DNA from: Limnohabitans sp. Hippo3
GTDB lineage: Bacteria; Pseudomonadota; Gammaproteobacteria; Burkholderiales; Burkholderiaceae_C
Assembly: GCF_003063665.1 (NCBI RefSeq)
Contig: NZ_NESF01000013.1
Coordinates: 32,364 to 96,363, forward strand
DNA: 64,000 bases
Reading direction: 5' to 3'
The notes below the pieces were generated by a model that was given only the letters and a program-made list of their open reading frames with translations, had not been told where the DNA came from and did no database searches. Position 1 is the stretch's first letter. Each line of letters begins with the position of its first letter. A program made the position numbers and the translations under genes. Below are positions 8,646-15,878 of this stretch, one piece after another.

Positions 8646-9173
8646 TCACATCATGGCGATGGGGGTGTGTGCGGCTTGCTCGTCCACTTCCAGGCGGTTG
8701 ATCAGCGCCGACAGATTGCGCTCGAGTTGCAGCAGTGTCACCTCGTCCATGCGCTGCAAGGCGTGGGGCAGAACACCTGCAAACGGGCCGGGAATTTTTT
8801 TGAGCAGTTTCAGACCTTCGGGCAGCACATACAACTCCACCACGCGGCGGTCGCTGCTGGATTTTTCGCTGTGCAACAGGCCGCTTTTGATCAGAGAGCG
8901 CACCAGGTTGCTGGTGGTGGACTGGTGGATGTCCATCAGGGCGGCCAATTGCGTGACCCTTAGGCCTTGGTGCTGGGCTACCAGGCTTAAGGCCCAGACC
9001 TGCGCACCGCCGATGCCGGACTGCTTTTCCATGGTCTGGAAATGGCGTCTGACGGTGTTGAAAATCAGCCTGAATTGACGCAAGACGCGGGCGGCATGGT
9101 CATCCAAAGCGGGGTATTCGCCGGTGTTAGGCGGTGTACGCTGGGCAGTAAGGGGGGGCATGGTGGCACGCAA
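8646..9173 (-). CDS. MarR family transcriptional regulator
   Basis: A 175-residue winged-helix regulator. The HTH spans roughly residues 65-110 (GLRVTQLAALMDIHQSTTSN, then LVRSLIKSGLL), followed by the wing SSDRRVVELYVLPEG, the usual MarR layout; helices at both ends would form the dimer interface. MarR proteins generally repress nearby genes and release DNA on binding phenolic or other small ligands. No adjacent enzyme gene is arranged as an obvious target; the fusion enzyme downstream lies 284 bp away on the same strand. An in-frame ATG 12 nt downstream is an alternative start. Ligand unknown. Confidence 0.85.
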   Translation of the reverse strand: MRATMPPLTAQRTPPNTGEYPALDDHAARVLRQFRLIFNTVRRHFQTMEKQSGIGGAQVWALSLVAQHQGLRVTQLAALMDIHQSTTSNLVRSLIKSGLLHSEKSSSDRRVVELYVLPEGLKLLKKIPGPFAGVLPHALQRMDEVTLLQLERNLSALINRLEVDEQAAHTPIAMM

Positions 9174-9460
9174 GCAGAAGTGAACAAAGCATACGCCAAA
9201 GCGTCCAGATCATCATGGCCCGTGAGCGGAAAAAAAGGGATGCAAGCCTCCCTGAAGCCTTGTTCTGGCCTTGAAAAGGGAGAGCTATTGCATTGGTACA
9301 AATAAAATGGGTTGAAGTTGAAAACCTGAGCATGGATGGGGCAAGTCCTCTCATGCACACCCGCCAGGTACTTGAGCATCTGCCCCATATCCGGCCGGGG
9401 CATCCACTTGCACGCACAATGGAGGTTCTGTTTTTTCAAGAGCCACACAGTGTCGCGAAG

Positions 9461-9973
9461 ATGAGTCCATTCGAACATCAGCTTTTGCCCGAAGGGGTAC
9501 AGCGCGTGAAGGCAGCCTTACAAGCTGCAAGCCATTCCCACGCCCCGGTCATGCTCGATGGTGCTGCCCGCACCGCGCAAGAAGCCGCAGACGGCTTGGG
9601 TGTGCAGCTGGGCCAGATTGCCAAGAGCGTCATCTTCAAACGCAAAGAGGACGGTGCGGCCGTGCTGGTGGTCACTTCGGGTGACCGCCGGGTGGATGAG
9701 AAGAAAGTTTCGGCTTTGGTGGGCAAGGTGGGCCGTGCGGACGCCGACTTTGTGAAGGCGCAAACCGGTTTCAGCATTGGCGGCGTTTCGCCTGTGGCGC
9801 ACCTGAACCCGCCCGTGACCCTGCTGGATCAGGACCTGTGGCGTTTTGACGTGGTCTGGGCCGCCGCAGGGCATCCGCATGGCGTGTTCCAGTTGCAGCC
9901 CGAAGACCTCAAGCGCCTGACCGGCGCGCCCGTGGTGGATGTGGTCCAAACCCTGCAAGAGGCTCGTGCATGA
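9461..9973 (+). CDS. YbaK/EbsC family aminoacyl-tRNA deacylase
   Basis: A 170-residue YbaK/ProX-family protein, a trans-editing domain that hydrolyses misacylated tRNA (classically Cys-tRNA-Pro). Visible family features are QIAKSVIFKRK, containing the conserved lysine region, and VGGVSP-like IGGVSPVAHL, with a conserved C-terminal VVWAAAGHPHGVF. The ATG at 9461 is preferred: the 56 residues encoded upstream (from 9293) show no similarity to the family. Its end overlaps the DUF1289 gene by 4 bp (ATGA), so the two are coupled. The exact tRNA substrate is not determined by sequence. Confidence 0.85.
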   Translation: MSPFEHQLLPEGVQRVKAALQAASHSHAPVMLDGAARTAQEAADGLGVQLGQIAKSVIFKRKEDGAAVLVVTSGDRRVDEKKVSALVGKVGRADADFVKAQTGFSIGGVSPVAHLNPPVTLLDQDLWRFDVVWAAAGHPHGVFQLQPEDLKRLTGAPVVDVVQTLQEARA

Positions 9974-10227
9974 GCGAACATTATTGGAAAAAGCTGGGTG
10001 AACGCGCTGCTCAGGTGTTGGCGCAGCCGTTGCCACCCGAACCCCATTCGGTGCCTTCACCTTGCGTGTCCCTTTGCCTGATGCACCCCAGCGCTGGCTG
10101 GTGTGATGGGTGCTTGCGTACCTTGTCCGAAATCGGGGGCTGGAGCCGTGCCAGCGAGGAAGAAAAACGGGCGGTGTGGGTGCAAATTCCGGAGCGCCTG
10201 CGCAAGCGGCAGGCGATGGCGCGCTGA
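9970..10227 (+). CDS. DUF1289 domain-containing protein
   Basis: An 85-residue cysteine-rich protein. The DUF1289 signature is present: SPCVSLCLMHPSAGWCDGC followed by LRTLSEIGGW, with four cysteines that could bind a metal or an iron-sulfur cluster, then basic residues (RLRKRQ) at the C-terminus. The ATG overlaps the stop of the YbaK gene. The biochemical role of the family is unknown; members are often co-located with small redox or RNA-related genes. Confidence 0.85.
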   Translation: MSEHYWKKLGERAAQVLAQPLPPEPHSVPSPCVSLCLMHPSAGWCDGCLRTLSEIGGWSRASEEEKRAVWVQIPERLRKRQAMAR

Positions 10228-10258
10228 GTGCGCACTGTTGTTGACATCGCAATTGACC

Positions 10259-10900
10259 ATGAAAACCATTCACTTTTACCTGGACTTCATCTCGCCTTAC
10301 GCTTGGCTGGCGTTCGACGCCTTGCCTCAGACTTTGCAGGGCATCAGTTGCCGGGTCGTGCACAAACCGGTGGTCTTCGGGGCCATGCTCATGCACCATG
10401 GGCAGCTGGGGCCTGCAGAGATTCCCGCCAAGCGCGATTGGACGTATCGCCAGGTGCAATGGCAAGCGCGGGCACAAGGCACGCCTTTGCAGCTGCCTGC
10501 CAGCCACCCCTTTTCTTCGCTGGGCTTGTTGCGCCTGGCCACCGCGTGTGATGCCGCAGGCGAGCCCAATCGCTGGGTCTGCGAGAAAATTTTCCGGCAC
10601 GTCTGGTGCAGTGGTCTGGAGGCGGCCGATGCGCCGCGCCTGGCTGCCTTGACGGCCGATTTGGCACCCCCCAACGATCCGACCAGCGCAGACGTCAAGC
10701 AGGCCTTGAAGCGCAACACCGATGAGGCCCTGGCCTTGAACCTCTTTGGTGTGCCCAGTTTCGTGGTCGATGGGCAAGTCTTCTGGGGCAACGACGCCCT
10801 GCCCATGCTGCGCGCCTATTTGCTGGGCGACCCCTGGTTCCTGTCCGACGAATGGTCTGCAGCGGGGCAGTTGCCAGTGGGCATTCAACGCAAAGTGTGA
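10259..10900 (+). CDS. 2-hydroxychromene-2-carboxylate isomerase family (DsbA-like fold)
   Basis: A 213-residue kappa-class GST/DsbA-like protein. The N-terminus IHFYLDFISPYAWLAFDAL has the conserved serine (ISPY) where DsbA has a thiol, and LFGVPSFVVDGQVFWGND is the cis-Pro loop plus helix typical of HCCA isomerases. In naphthalene degradation this enzyme uses glutathione to isomerise hydroxychromene carboxylate. No naphthalene genes are near, so a general GSH-dependent isomerase role is more likely. The ATG at 10259 is used; longer in-frame starts lie inside the DUF1289 gene. Confidence 0.85.
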   Translation: MKTIHFYLDFISPYAWLAFDALPQTLQGISCRVVHKPVVFGAMLMHHGQLGPAEIPAKRDWTYRQVQWQARAQGTPLQLPASHPFSSLGLLRLATACDAAGEPNRWVCEKIFRHVWCSGLEAADAPRLAALTADLAPPNDPTSADVKQALKRNTDEALALNLFGVPSFVVDGQVFWGNDALPMLRAYLLGDPWFLSDEWSAAGQLPVGIQRKV

Positions 10901-11009
10901 AGTGCTCGCAGCCCTGATCGGCCACGTCCAGCTTGGATTGCACCACGAACTTGATGTGTGACAAGTTCGACGCCGGTCTGTGCTGGCATCATGCGCTTGG
11001 AGACACCCG

Positions 11010-11771
11010 ATGAAGCTGGCCCTGATTTCAGACATCCACGCCAATTGGCAGGCTTTGCAGGCTTGCCTGGCGCATGCGCGTCAGCAAGGGGTAGATCAGC
11101 TGGCTTTCTTGGGCGATTTGGTGGGCTATGGTGCGGACCCGGTGGCGGTGCTCGATGAGGTGATGACACAGGTCGCGCAAGGGGCCTGGGTGTTGCGCGG
11201 CAACCATGACGAGATGGCCTTGAACCCCCCCGCGTCTTTGGCCGCAGATGCCAGCGTGGGCGCGCAAGGCGCGGCCTGGACCCACGCGCAATTGGGTGCG
11301 GCGCACCGGGCATTCTTGGCCGATTTGCCGCTGACGGTGTCCGGTGACGGGTTTTTGCTGGTGCACGCCAGTGCAGATCGGCCGGCGTCCTGGCGTTATG
11401 TGGACGGCGAGGGCGCTGCTGGGCGATGCCTGGACCAGGCCTTGGCGCAACAACAAGGTCCCCATGTTCTGGTGGGCCATGTGCACCACCAGACCTTGTA
11501 CTACCAAGGCGCCGGGCGCAACTTGATGCGGTTTGAGCCGACGCCGGGCATCCCTGTGCCCACGCCTTTGCGCAGACCCATGGTGGCCTGCGTGGGCTCA
11601 TGTGGTCAACCACGCGATGGCGACCCGCGTGCCATGTATGCGGTGTACGACCGAACGCTTCAGAAAATGACGTTTCACCGGGTGCCTTACAACCATGCCG
11701 AAGCGTCTGCAGCGATTCGCCGGGTTGATTTGCCTGAATATTTTGCACAACGGCTGGAGCTTGGACGTTGA
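11010..11771 (+). CDS. Metallophosphoesterase (calcineurin-like)
   Basis: A 253-residue phosphatase with the full metal-binding set: LISDIHANWQAL (DxH), FLGDLVGYGADP (GDxxG), LRGNHDEM (GNHD) and VGHVHHQTLYY (GHxH). The arrangement fits the YfcE/ApaH-like prokaryotic group. The ATG at 11010 is chosen because the fold begins there; a start at 10980 would add ten residues. The stop overlaps the TTG start of the kinase gene, so a protein phosphatase/kinase pair is an attractive reading, but phosphoprotein or nucleotide specificity cannot be told from sequence. Confidence 0.85.
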   Translation: MKLALISDIHANWQALQACLAHARQQGVDQLAFLGDLVGYGADPVAVLDEVMTQVAQGAWVLRGNHDEMALNPPASLAADASVGAQGAAWTHAQLGAAHRAFLADLPLTVSGDGFLLVHASADRPASWRYVDGEGAAGRCLDQALAQQQGPHVLVGHVHHQTLYYQGAGRNLMRFEPTPGIPVPTPLRRPMVACVGSCGQPRDGDPRAMYAVYDRTLQKMTFHRVPYNHAEASAAIRRVDLPEYFAQRLELGR

Positions 11772-12514
11772 AACTTCTCAATCCTGGACACCTGATCGAC
11801 GGCTTTGAAATCCAAGCCTGTTTGCATGCAGGCGGCATGGCGCACATTTACAAGGTGGTGTATGCCCCTCTGGCCGATGGCAGTCGCCGGCAGGCCGAGT
11901 TCCCCATGGCCATGAAAATTCCGCGCATGACAGCGGCCGATGGCGCTGAGAACATCATCAGCTTTGAAGTCGAGGCGCAAATCCTGTCCGAGTTGAAGGG
12001 GCCCCATGTGCCGCGCTTTGTGGCCGCAGGCGATCTGTCCCGTTTGCCCTATCTCGTGATGGAGTATGTCGAGGGCCAGACACTGCAGCACTGGCTCGAT
12101 CAGCGCCAGGACCTGACCGTGTCCAGGATGGCCGCTTTGGGTGCGGCCATGGCGCGTGCGGTGCACAGTCTGCACCAGCAAAATGTTTGCCACCTGGACC
12201 TCAAGCCTGCCAACGTTTTGATCCGCCCCGATGGTGTCGCGGTGTTGCTGGATTTTGGTTTGTCTTGCCACGCGCATTTGCCGGACTTGCTGGCCGAAGA
12301 GCTGCGCAAAGCCGTGGGTTCGCCCGTCTGGATATCCCCTGAACAGGTGGTGGGGGTGCGGGGCGATCCGCGCAGCGATGTGTTCGCCATCGGGGTGATG
12401 CTTTACGAACTGGCCACGGGCGAGTTGCCATTTGGTCAACCTGCAACCGCCGCGGGCCTGCGTCAACGTCTGTGGATGGACCCGGTCCCGCCGCGCAAGC
12501 ACCGCCCGGACTAG
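11768..12514 (+). CDS. Serine/threonine protein kinase domain (N-terminal part of an amber-interrupted kinase-Usp gene)
   Basis: A Hanks-type kinase of 248 codons. A glycine loop resembles AGGMAHIYKV, the ATP lysine is in MAMKIP, the catalytic loop is HLDLKPANVLI, the metal-binding DFG is in LLDFGLSC, and the APE equivalent is WISPEQ followed by DVFAIGVMLYELATG. Translation stops at a TAG (12512) inside the C-lobe, just before PEWLQEVILRCL, which is normally part of the kinase fold. The frame then stays open to 13213 and encodes a universal-stress domain. The start is TTG, overlapping the metallophosphatase stop. As written, the kinase lacks its last helices and may be inactive. Confidence 0.75.
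   Translation: MKLLNPGHLIDGFEIQACLHAGGMAHIYKVVYAPLADGSRRQAEFPMAMKIPRMTAADGAENIISFEVEAQILSELKGPHVPRFVAAGDLSRLPYLVMEYVEGQTLQHWLDQRQDLTVSRMAALGAAMARAVHSLHQQNVCHLDLKPANVLIRPDGVAVLLDFGLSCHAHLPDLLAEELRKAVGSPVWISPEQVVGVRGDPRSDVFAIGVMLYELATGELPFGQPATAAGLRQRLWMDPVPPRKHRPD
12512..12514 (+). other. In-frame TAG interrupting kinase-Usp gene
   Basis: The codon after RKHRPD is TAG. Both sides lie in one frame, and the following residues PEWLQEVILRCLAPVAAERY continue the kinase C-lobe. One base change would restore an open frame from 11768 to 13213. A real nonsense mutation, a sequencing or assembly error, or readthrough cannot be told apart here. Confidence 0.85.
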
Positions 12515-12532
12515 CCCGAGTGGCTGCAGGAA

Positions 12533-13213
12533 GTGATCTTGCGCTGCCTGGCGCCGGTGGCCGCAGAGCGTTACCCCTCGGCCTCGCACCTGGCCTTTGA
12601 TCTAACCCATCCTGAGCAGGTGAGGGTCACCGAGCGGGGCCGCAACACGCAGGGCACGGGTTTCTGGACGCATTTCAAACGCTGGGTTCGGGCCAGTGGC
12701 ATGGCCTACACGCCGAGTCCCGTCCCAGTCCGGCAGATTGAGCAAGTGCCCATCATCATGGTGGCGGTTCCGCACCACGACGTCAGCGATGCCACCTTGT
12801 ATTCATTGCGCGAAGCCGTGGCGCGTTCGCTGGGCATTCGCCCGGGTGCCCGTCTGGCCTGTGTGACCGTGATTTCACCGAGCCAGACCAGCACCACCGA
12901 GGCAGAGAAGGGCGAAACCCAAGTGCACCGGTGGCACCTGAGCCGCTTGCAGCAATGGGCGCAACCCCTCGATCTGGATGGGCACCAGACTTCCTTTCAT
13001 GTGTTGGAGTCGGGTGACGTGGCGCAGGCCTTGCTGCGCTATGCCGAAGGCAACCAGGTCAACATGGTCATCATGGGGGCGGCGACGCATGGCTTGTCCA
13101 TGCAGCGCGTGCTGGCGACCGTCCCGATCAAGGTGGCGATGCAGGCCCCTTGCACCGTGATTCTGGTCAAACAGAGCCTGCCCTTTGAACGCTTGGCAGA
13201 CCTCGACGCCTGA
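12533..13213 (+). CDS. Universal stress protein domain (C-terminal part of the interrupted kinase-Usp gene)
   Basis: The frame of the kinase continues after the TAG. It first encodes the last kinase helices (EVILRCLAPVAAERYPSASH), a linker with WTHFKRWVRASG, then a Usp domain from about VPIIMVAVPHHDVSD to the end. The Usp core is visible as VNMVIMGAATHGLSMQRVLA and APCTVILVK, although the usual GSxG-type phosphate loop is altered. Fused kinase/universal-stress proteins are known in related Burkholderiales. If translated separately it would need the GTG at 12533, which has an AGGA too close upstream to be a good ribosome site, so I regard this as the 3' part of a broken gene. Confidence 0.65.
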   Translation: MILRCLAPVAAERYPSASHLAFDLTHPEQVRVTERGRNTQGTGFWTHFKRWVRASGMAYTPSPVPVRQIEQVPIIMVAVPHHDVSDATLYSLREAVARSLGIRPGARLACVTVISPSQTSTTEAEKGETQVHRWHLSRLQQWAQPLDLDGHQTSFHVLESGDVAQALLRYAEGNQVNMVIMGAATHGLSMQRVLATVPIKVAMQAPCTVILVKQSLPFERLADLDA

Positions 13214-13218
13214 AGCAC

Positions 13219-13473
13219 TCAAGGCGCCGTGTTGGGCGCTGGGTCCTCGGCTTCGGTCGTTTCTTTCTCAAGGCGGTTGAAGTACCAGGCGTTCAAGATG
13301 GTGATCCCCAAAAAGATCAGCAAGCTGCCTTGCGCGGCCATCCAGAAGTTGATCGGCCATTCGCCGATTTTGATGTTCAGGTCTCTGGCAAACCAGACCC
13401 AGCCGAACGCGGCCAGAGACCATGACAGCAGCAGCACGCCCGAAAACAGACGAATTTTTTGACGGGTGGACAT
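13219..13473 (-). CDS. DUF4212-type small membrane protein (symporter small subunit)
   Basis: An 84-residue protein with two transmembrane helices (SGVLLLSWSLAAFGWVWF and SLLIFLGITILNAWYF) joined by the conserved segment GEWPINFWMAAQGS. This matches the DUF4212 family, usually the small partner of an SSS-type sodium:solute symporter large subunit. Here no SSS gene is adjacent; the divergent neighbour is an MHS-type MFS transporter. The ATG at 13473 has GAGG about 9 nt upstream and is preferred over a GTG at 13491. It converges tail-to-tail with the kinase-Usp gene. Confidence 0.75.
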   Translation of the reverse strand: MSTRQKIRLFSGVLLLSWSLAAFGWVWFARDLNIKIGEWPINFWMAAQGSLLIFLGITILNAWYFNRLEKETTEAEDPAPNTAP

Positions 13474-13570
13474 GGCGGAGCCTCTTTTCACAAAGGGGAA
13501 GTGACCGAATCACGTGATCCTGATCGCATTATCGGCACCGATGAGGCTAGGGATTACCCGCGAGATTCCG

Positions 13571-13601
13571 CTTGATTTCACATTGCGGCAAAAAAATCAA
13601 G
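13571..13601. repeat. Inverted repeat in divergent promoter region
   Basis: CTTGATTT and AAATCAAG form perfect 8 bp arms around a 15 nt spacer, about 115 bp upstream of the MHS transporter start and 100 bp upstream of the DUF4212 gene. It could be a regulator site or a hairpin; no regulator gene is adjacent. Confidence 0.4.
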
Positions 13602-13715
13602 GGTTTCTACTCGTTCTGTAAGTATGTGTTGGTTCGCTGTCAGACGCGGGCAAGTGCCGGGTCCAAGAATTACGGCAAGTTTCCGTGTCGGAGACTCTTT
13701 TTTGGAGACAGCTTT

Positions 13716-15476
13716 ATGGCTACAACAGAAGCCCGCCCGATGTCGGCGGAAGAGAAGAAGGTGATTTTTGCCTCTTCTCTGGGCACCGTGTTTGAGTGGT
13801 ATGACTTTTACCTGTACGGTTCGTTGGCAGCGATCATTGCCAAGCAATTCTTCAGCGGCCTGGACGAAGGCTCTGCCTTCATTTTTGCGCTGCTGGCGTT
13901 TGCTGCCGGTTTCATCGTGCGTCCTTTCGGCGCCTTGGTGTTCGGCCGCCTGGGCGACATGATCGGTCGCAAGTACACCTTCCTGGTGACCATCTTGTTG
14001 ATGGGTGCATCGACCTTCATCGTGGGCATCTTGCCCAACTACGCCAGCATTGGCGTGGCCGCTCCCATCATCCTGATCTGCCTGCGTTTGCTGCAAGGCT
14101 TGGCTTTGGGTGGTGAATACGGTGGTGCCGCCACTTATGTAGCCGAGCATGCCCCTCACGGCAAGCGCGGTGCCTACACCGCTTGGATCCAGACCACAGC
14201 GACGCTGGGTCTGTTCTTGTCGCTGATGGTGATTCTGGGTACACGTACCGCCATCGGTGAAGAAGCCTTCGCCGACTGGGGCTGGCGTGTGCCGTTCATC
14301 GTTTCGATCGTGATGCTGATCATTTCGGTCTACATCCGCTTGAGCATGAACGAATCGCCTGCTTTCCAGAAAATGAAAGCCGAAGGCAAGACCTCCAAAG
14401 CTCCTCTGTCCGAGTCTTTCGGCCAGTGGAAAAACCTGAAGATCGTGATCTTGGCCTTGGTCGGTTTGACCGCCGGTCAAGCCGTGGTTTGGTACTCCGG
14501 TCAGTTCTACGCCTTGTTCTTCCTGACCCAGGCCTTGAAGGTCGACGGCGCTACCGCCAACATCATGGTCGCGATCTCCCTGATCATCGGCACACCGTTC
14601 TTCATCGTGTTCGGTGCGCTGTCTGACAAGATTGGCCGCAAGCCGATCATCTTGGCTGGTTGCCTGTTGGCCGCTTTGACTTACTTCCCTGTGTTCAAGG
14701 CATTGACCAAGGCTGCCAACCCTGATCTGGCCGCAGCCCAAGCCAAGTCGCAGGTGGTGGTGGTGGCCGATCCTGCCGAGTGCTCGTTCCAGTTCAACCC
14801 CACTGGCACCAAGAAGTTCACTTCTTCTTGCGACATCGCCAAGCAACGTCTGGCTGGCGCTTCGGTGAGCTACTCCAACGAAGCGGCACCTGCTGGCACA
14901 CCCGCCATCATCAAGATCGGTGAAACCGTGGTGCCTGTGAAGTACAGCGCCGAAGACATCGCTGCAGCCAAGGCCAAGGCCGAAGCCAAAGTGGCCGAAC
15001 TGACTGCCGCTCAACCTCAGGATGCCAAGGCCCTCGAAGCTGCCAACAAGGCAGTCAAGGACCTGAGCAACGAGAAGACCGCCGGTGCCACCCTGCTGGG
15101 CAGCAACCTCGGCGCAGCCCTGAAAGCTGCTGGCTATCCTGCCAAGGCTGACATGGCCAAGTTCGACAAAGTCACCGTCATCATCATCTTGTCTTACCTG
15201 GTGTTGTTGGTGACCATGGTGTACGGCCCGATCGCTGCCATGCTGGTCGAGATGTTCCCCACCCGCATCCGTTACACCTCCATGTCCTTGCCTTACCACA
15301 TCGGTAACGGCTGGTTTGGCGGCCTGCTGCCCACCACCGCCTTCGCGATCGTGGCCCAGACCGGTAACATGTACAACGGTCTGTGGTACCCGATCATCAT
15401 CGCCGGTGCAACCGTCGTGATCGGTGGCTTGTTCATCAAGGAAACCAAAGACGTCGACATCTACGCTGACGACTGA
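13716..15476 (+). CDS. MHS-family MFS transporter with large periplasmic insert
   Basis: A 586-residue major-facilitator protein of the metabolite:H+ symporter group. The family start SSLGTVFEWYDFYLYGS, the loop GRLGDMIGRKYTF and the TM4 segment GLALGGEYGGAATYVAEHAP are all present. I count 12 helices. Between helix 9 (PIILAGCLLAALTYF) and helix 10 (VTVIIILSYLVLL) there is an extra ~150-residue soluble segment (about residues 330-480) with two cysteines and an Ala/Lys-rich predicted coiled-coil part; by the usual topology it faces the periplasm. The ATG at 13716 has TTTGGAGA 8-9 nt upstream. Substrate unknown, possibly an organic acid. Confidence 0.85.
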   Translation: MATTEARPMSAEEKKVIFASSLGTVFEWYDFYLYGSLAAIIAKQFFSGLDEGSAFIFALLAFAAGFIVRPFGALVFGRLGDMIGRKYTFLVTILLMGASTFIVGILPNYASIGVAAPIILICLRLLQGLALGGEYGGAATYVAEHAPHGKRGAYTAWIQTTATLGLFLSLMVILGTRTAIGEEAFADWGWRVPFIVSIVMLIISVYIRLSMNESPAFQKMKAEGKTSKAPLSESFGQWKNLKIVILALVGLTAGQAVVWYSGQFYALFFLTQALKVDGATANIMVAISLIIGTPFFIVFGALSDKIGRKPIILAGCLLAALTYFPVFKALTKAANPDLAAAQAKSQVVVVADPAECSFQFNPTGTKKFTSSCDIAKQRLAGASVSYSNEAAPAGTPAIIKIGETVVPVKYSAEDIAAAKAKAEAKVAELTAAQPQDAKALEAANKAVKDLSNEKTAGATLLGSNLGAALKAAGYPAKADMAKFDKVTVIIILSYLVLLVTMVYGPIAAMLVEMFPTRIRYTSMSLPYHIGNGWFGGLLPTTAFAIVAQTGNMYNGLWYPIIIAGATVVIGGLFIKETKDVDIYADD

Positions 15477-15515
15477 TCTTTGTAAGCTACCCGGGGTGAC
15501 TCGGGTGCTAAATTC

Positions 15516-15545
15516 AAGGCCTTCCCTCTGTGGAGGGCCTTTTTC
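15516..15545 (+). terminator. Rho-independent terminator after MHS transporter
   Basis: CCCTC pairs with GAGGG across a short loop, with further AAGG/CCTT pairing across a bulge, and the stem runs into five T residues. It lies about 40 bp after the transporter stop. Confidence 0.6.
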
Positions 15546-15559
15546 ATGAATGGAGATGA

Positions 15560-15742
15560 ATGATGTGGAAAATTGCTGTGGGTTTCGCGGTCTTTGCGGC
15601 CTTGGCCCTGTACGTGATCGGTAAAGGTGGCGACAGCCTGGACATGAGCGGTGAAAAACACGGTGCCGATGCGGTGCACAGTGAACCAGCCAAGACCGAT
15701 GCGCCAGCTGCACCGGCTGCCGACGCCAGCGCTGCCAAGTAA
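15560..15742 (+). CDS. Small membrane-anchored protein, unknown function
   Basis: A 60-residue protein with one N-terminal hydrophobic segment ([19 protein letters not shown]) and an Ala/Pro/Asp-rich low-complexity tail ([16 protein letters not shown]). It may be tethered to the inner membrane with the tail outside. GGAG precedes the first ATG; a second ATG follows directly. It sits alone between two terminators. I do not recognise a family. Confidence 0.55.
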   Translation: MMWKIAVGFAVFAALALYVIGKGGDSLDMSGEKHGADAVHSEPAKTDAPAAPAADASAAK

Positions 15743-15753
15743 GCCAGCGCCGC

Positions 15754-15780
15754 GCTCGCCCGGGCTTGACCCGGGCGAGC
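15754..15780. repeat. Palindromic repeat of the CTTGACCC/CTTGATCC type
   Basis: GCTCGCCCGGG and CCCGGGCGAGC form perfect 11 bp arms around CTTGA. Related cores occur at 19159-19181, 52735-52755 and 52779-52793. Confidence 0.6.
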
Positions 15781-15785
15781 CTTCC

Positions 15786-15815
15786 AAAGCCACGCCTGTG
15801 CGTGGCTTTTCTTTT
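15786..15815 (+). terminator. Rho-independent terminator
   Basis: AAAGCCACGC pairs with GCGTGGCTTT across a TGT-like loop and is followed by a T-rich run. It should end transcription of the small anchored-protein gene before uvrA. Confidence 0.7.
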
Positions 15816-15844
15816 GGAGGCCAGAAATGTCACGGTCTGCGCCC

Positions 15845-15850
15845 TAGAAT
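15845..15850 (+). promoter_or_regulatory. Possible -10 element of uvrA
   Basis: TAGAAT lies 28 bp before the uvrA ATG, just after the terminator. No good -35 is seen, so the call is tentative. Confidence 0.3.
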
Positions 15851-15878
15851 GTTTGGCCTTCACCCGAAAAAGCCAAGC

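Noticed and set aside
13578..15863. Long antisense frame opposite the MHS transporter
   Set aside because: Shadow frame with Gln/His/Asp-rich composition; the plus-strand transporter is unmistakable.
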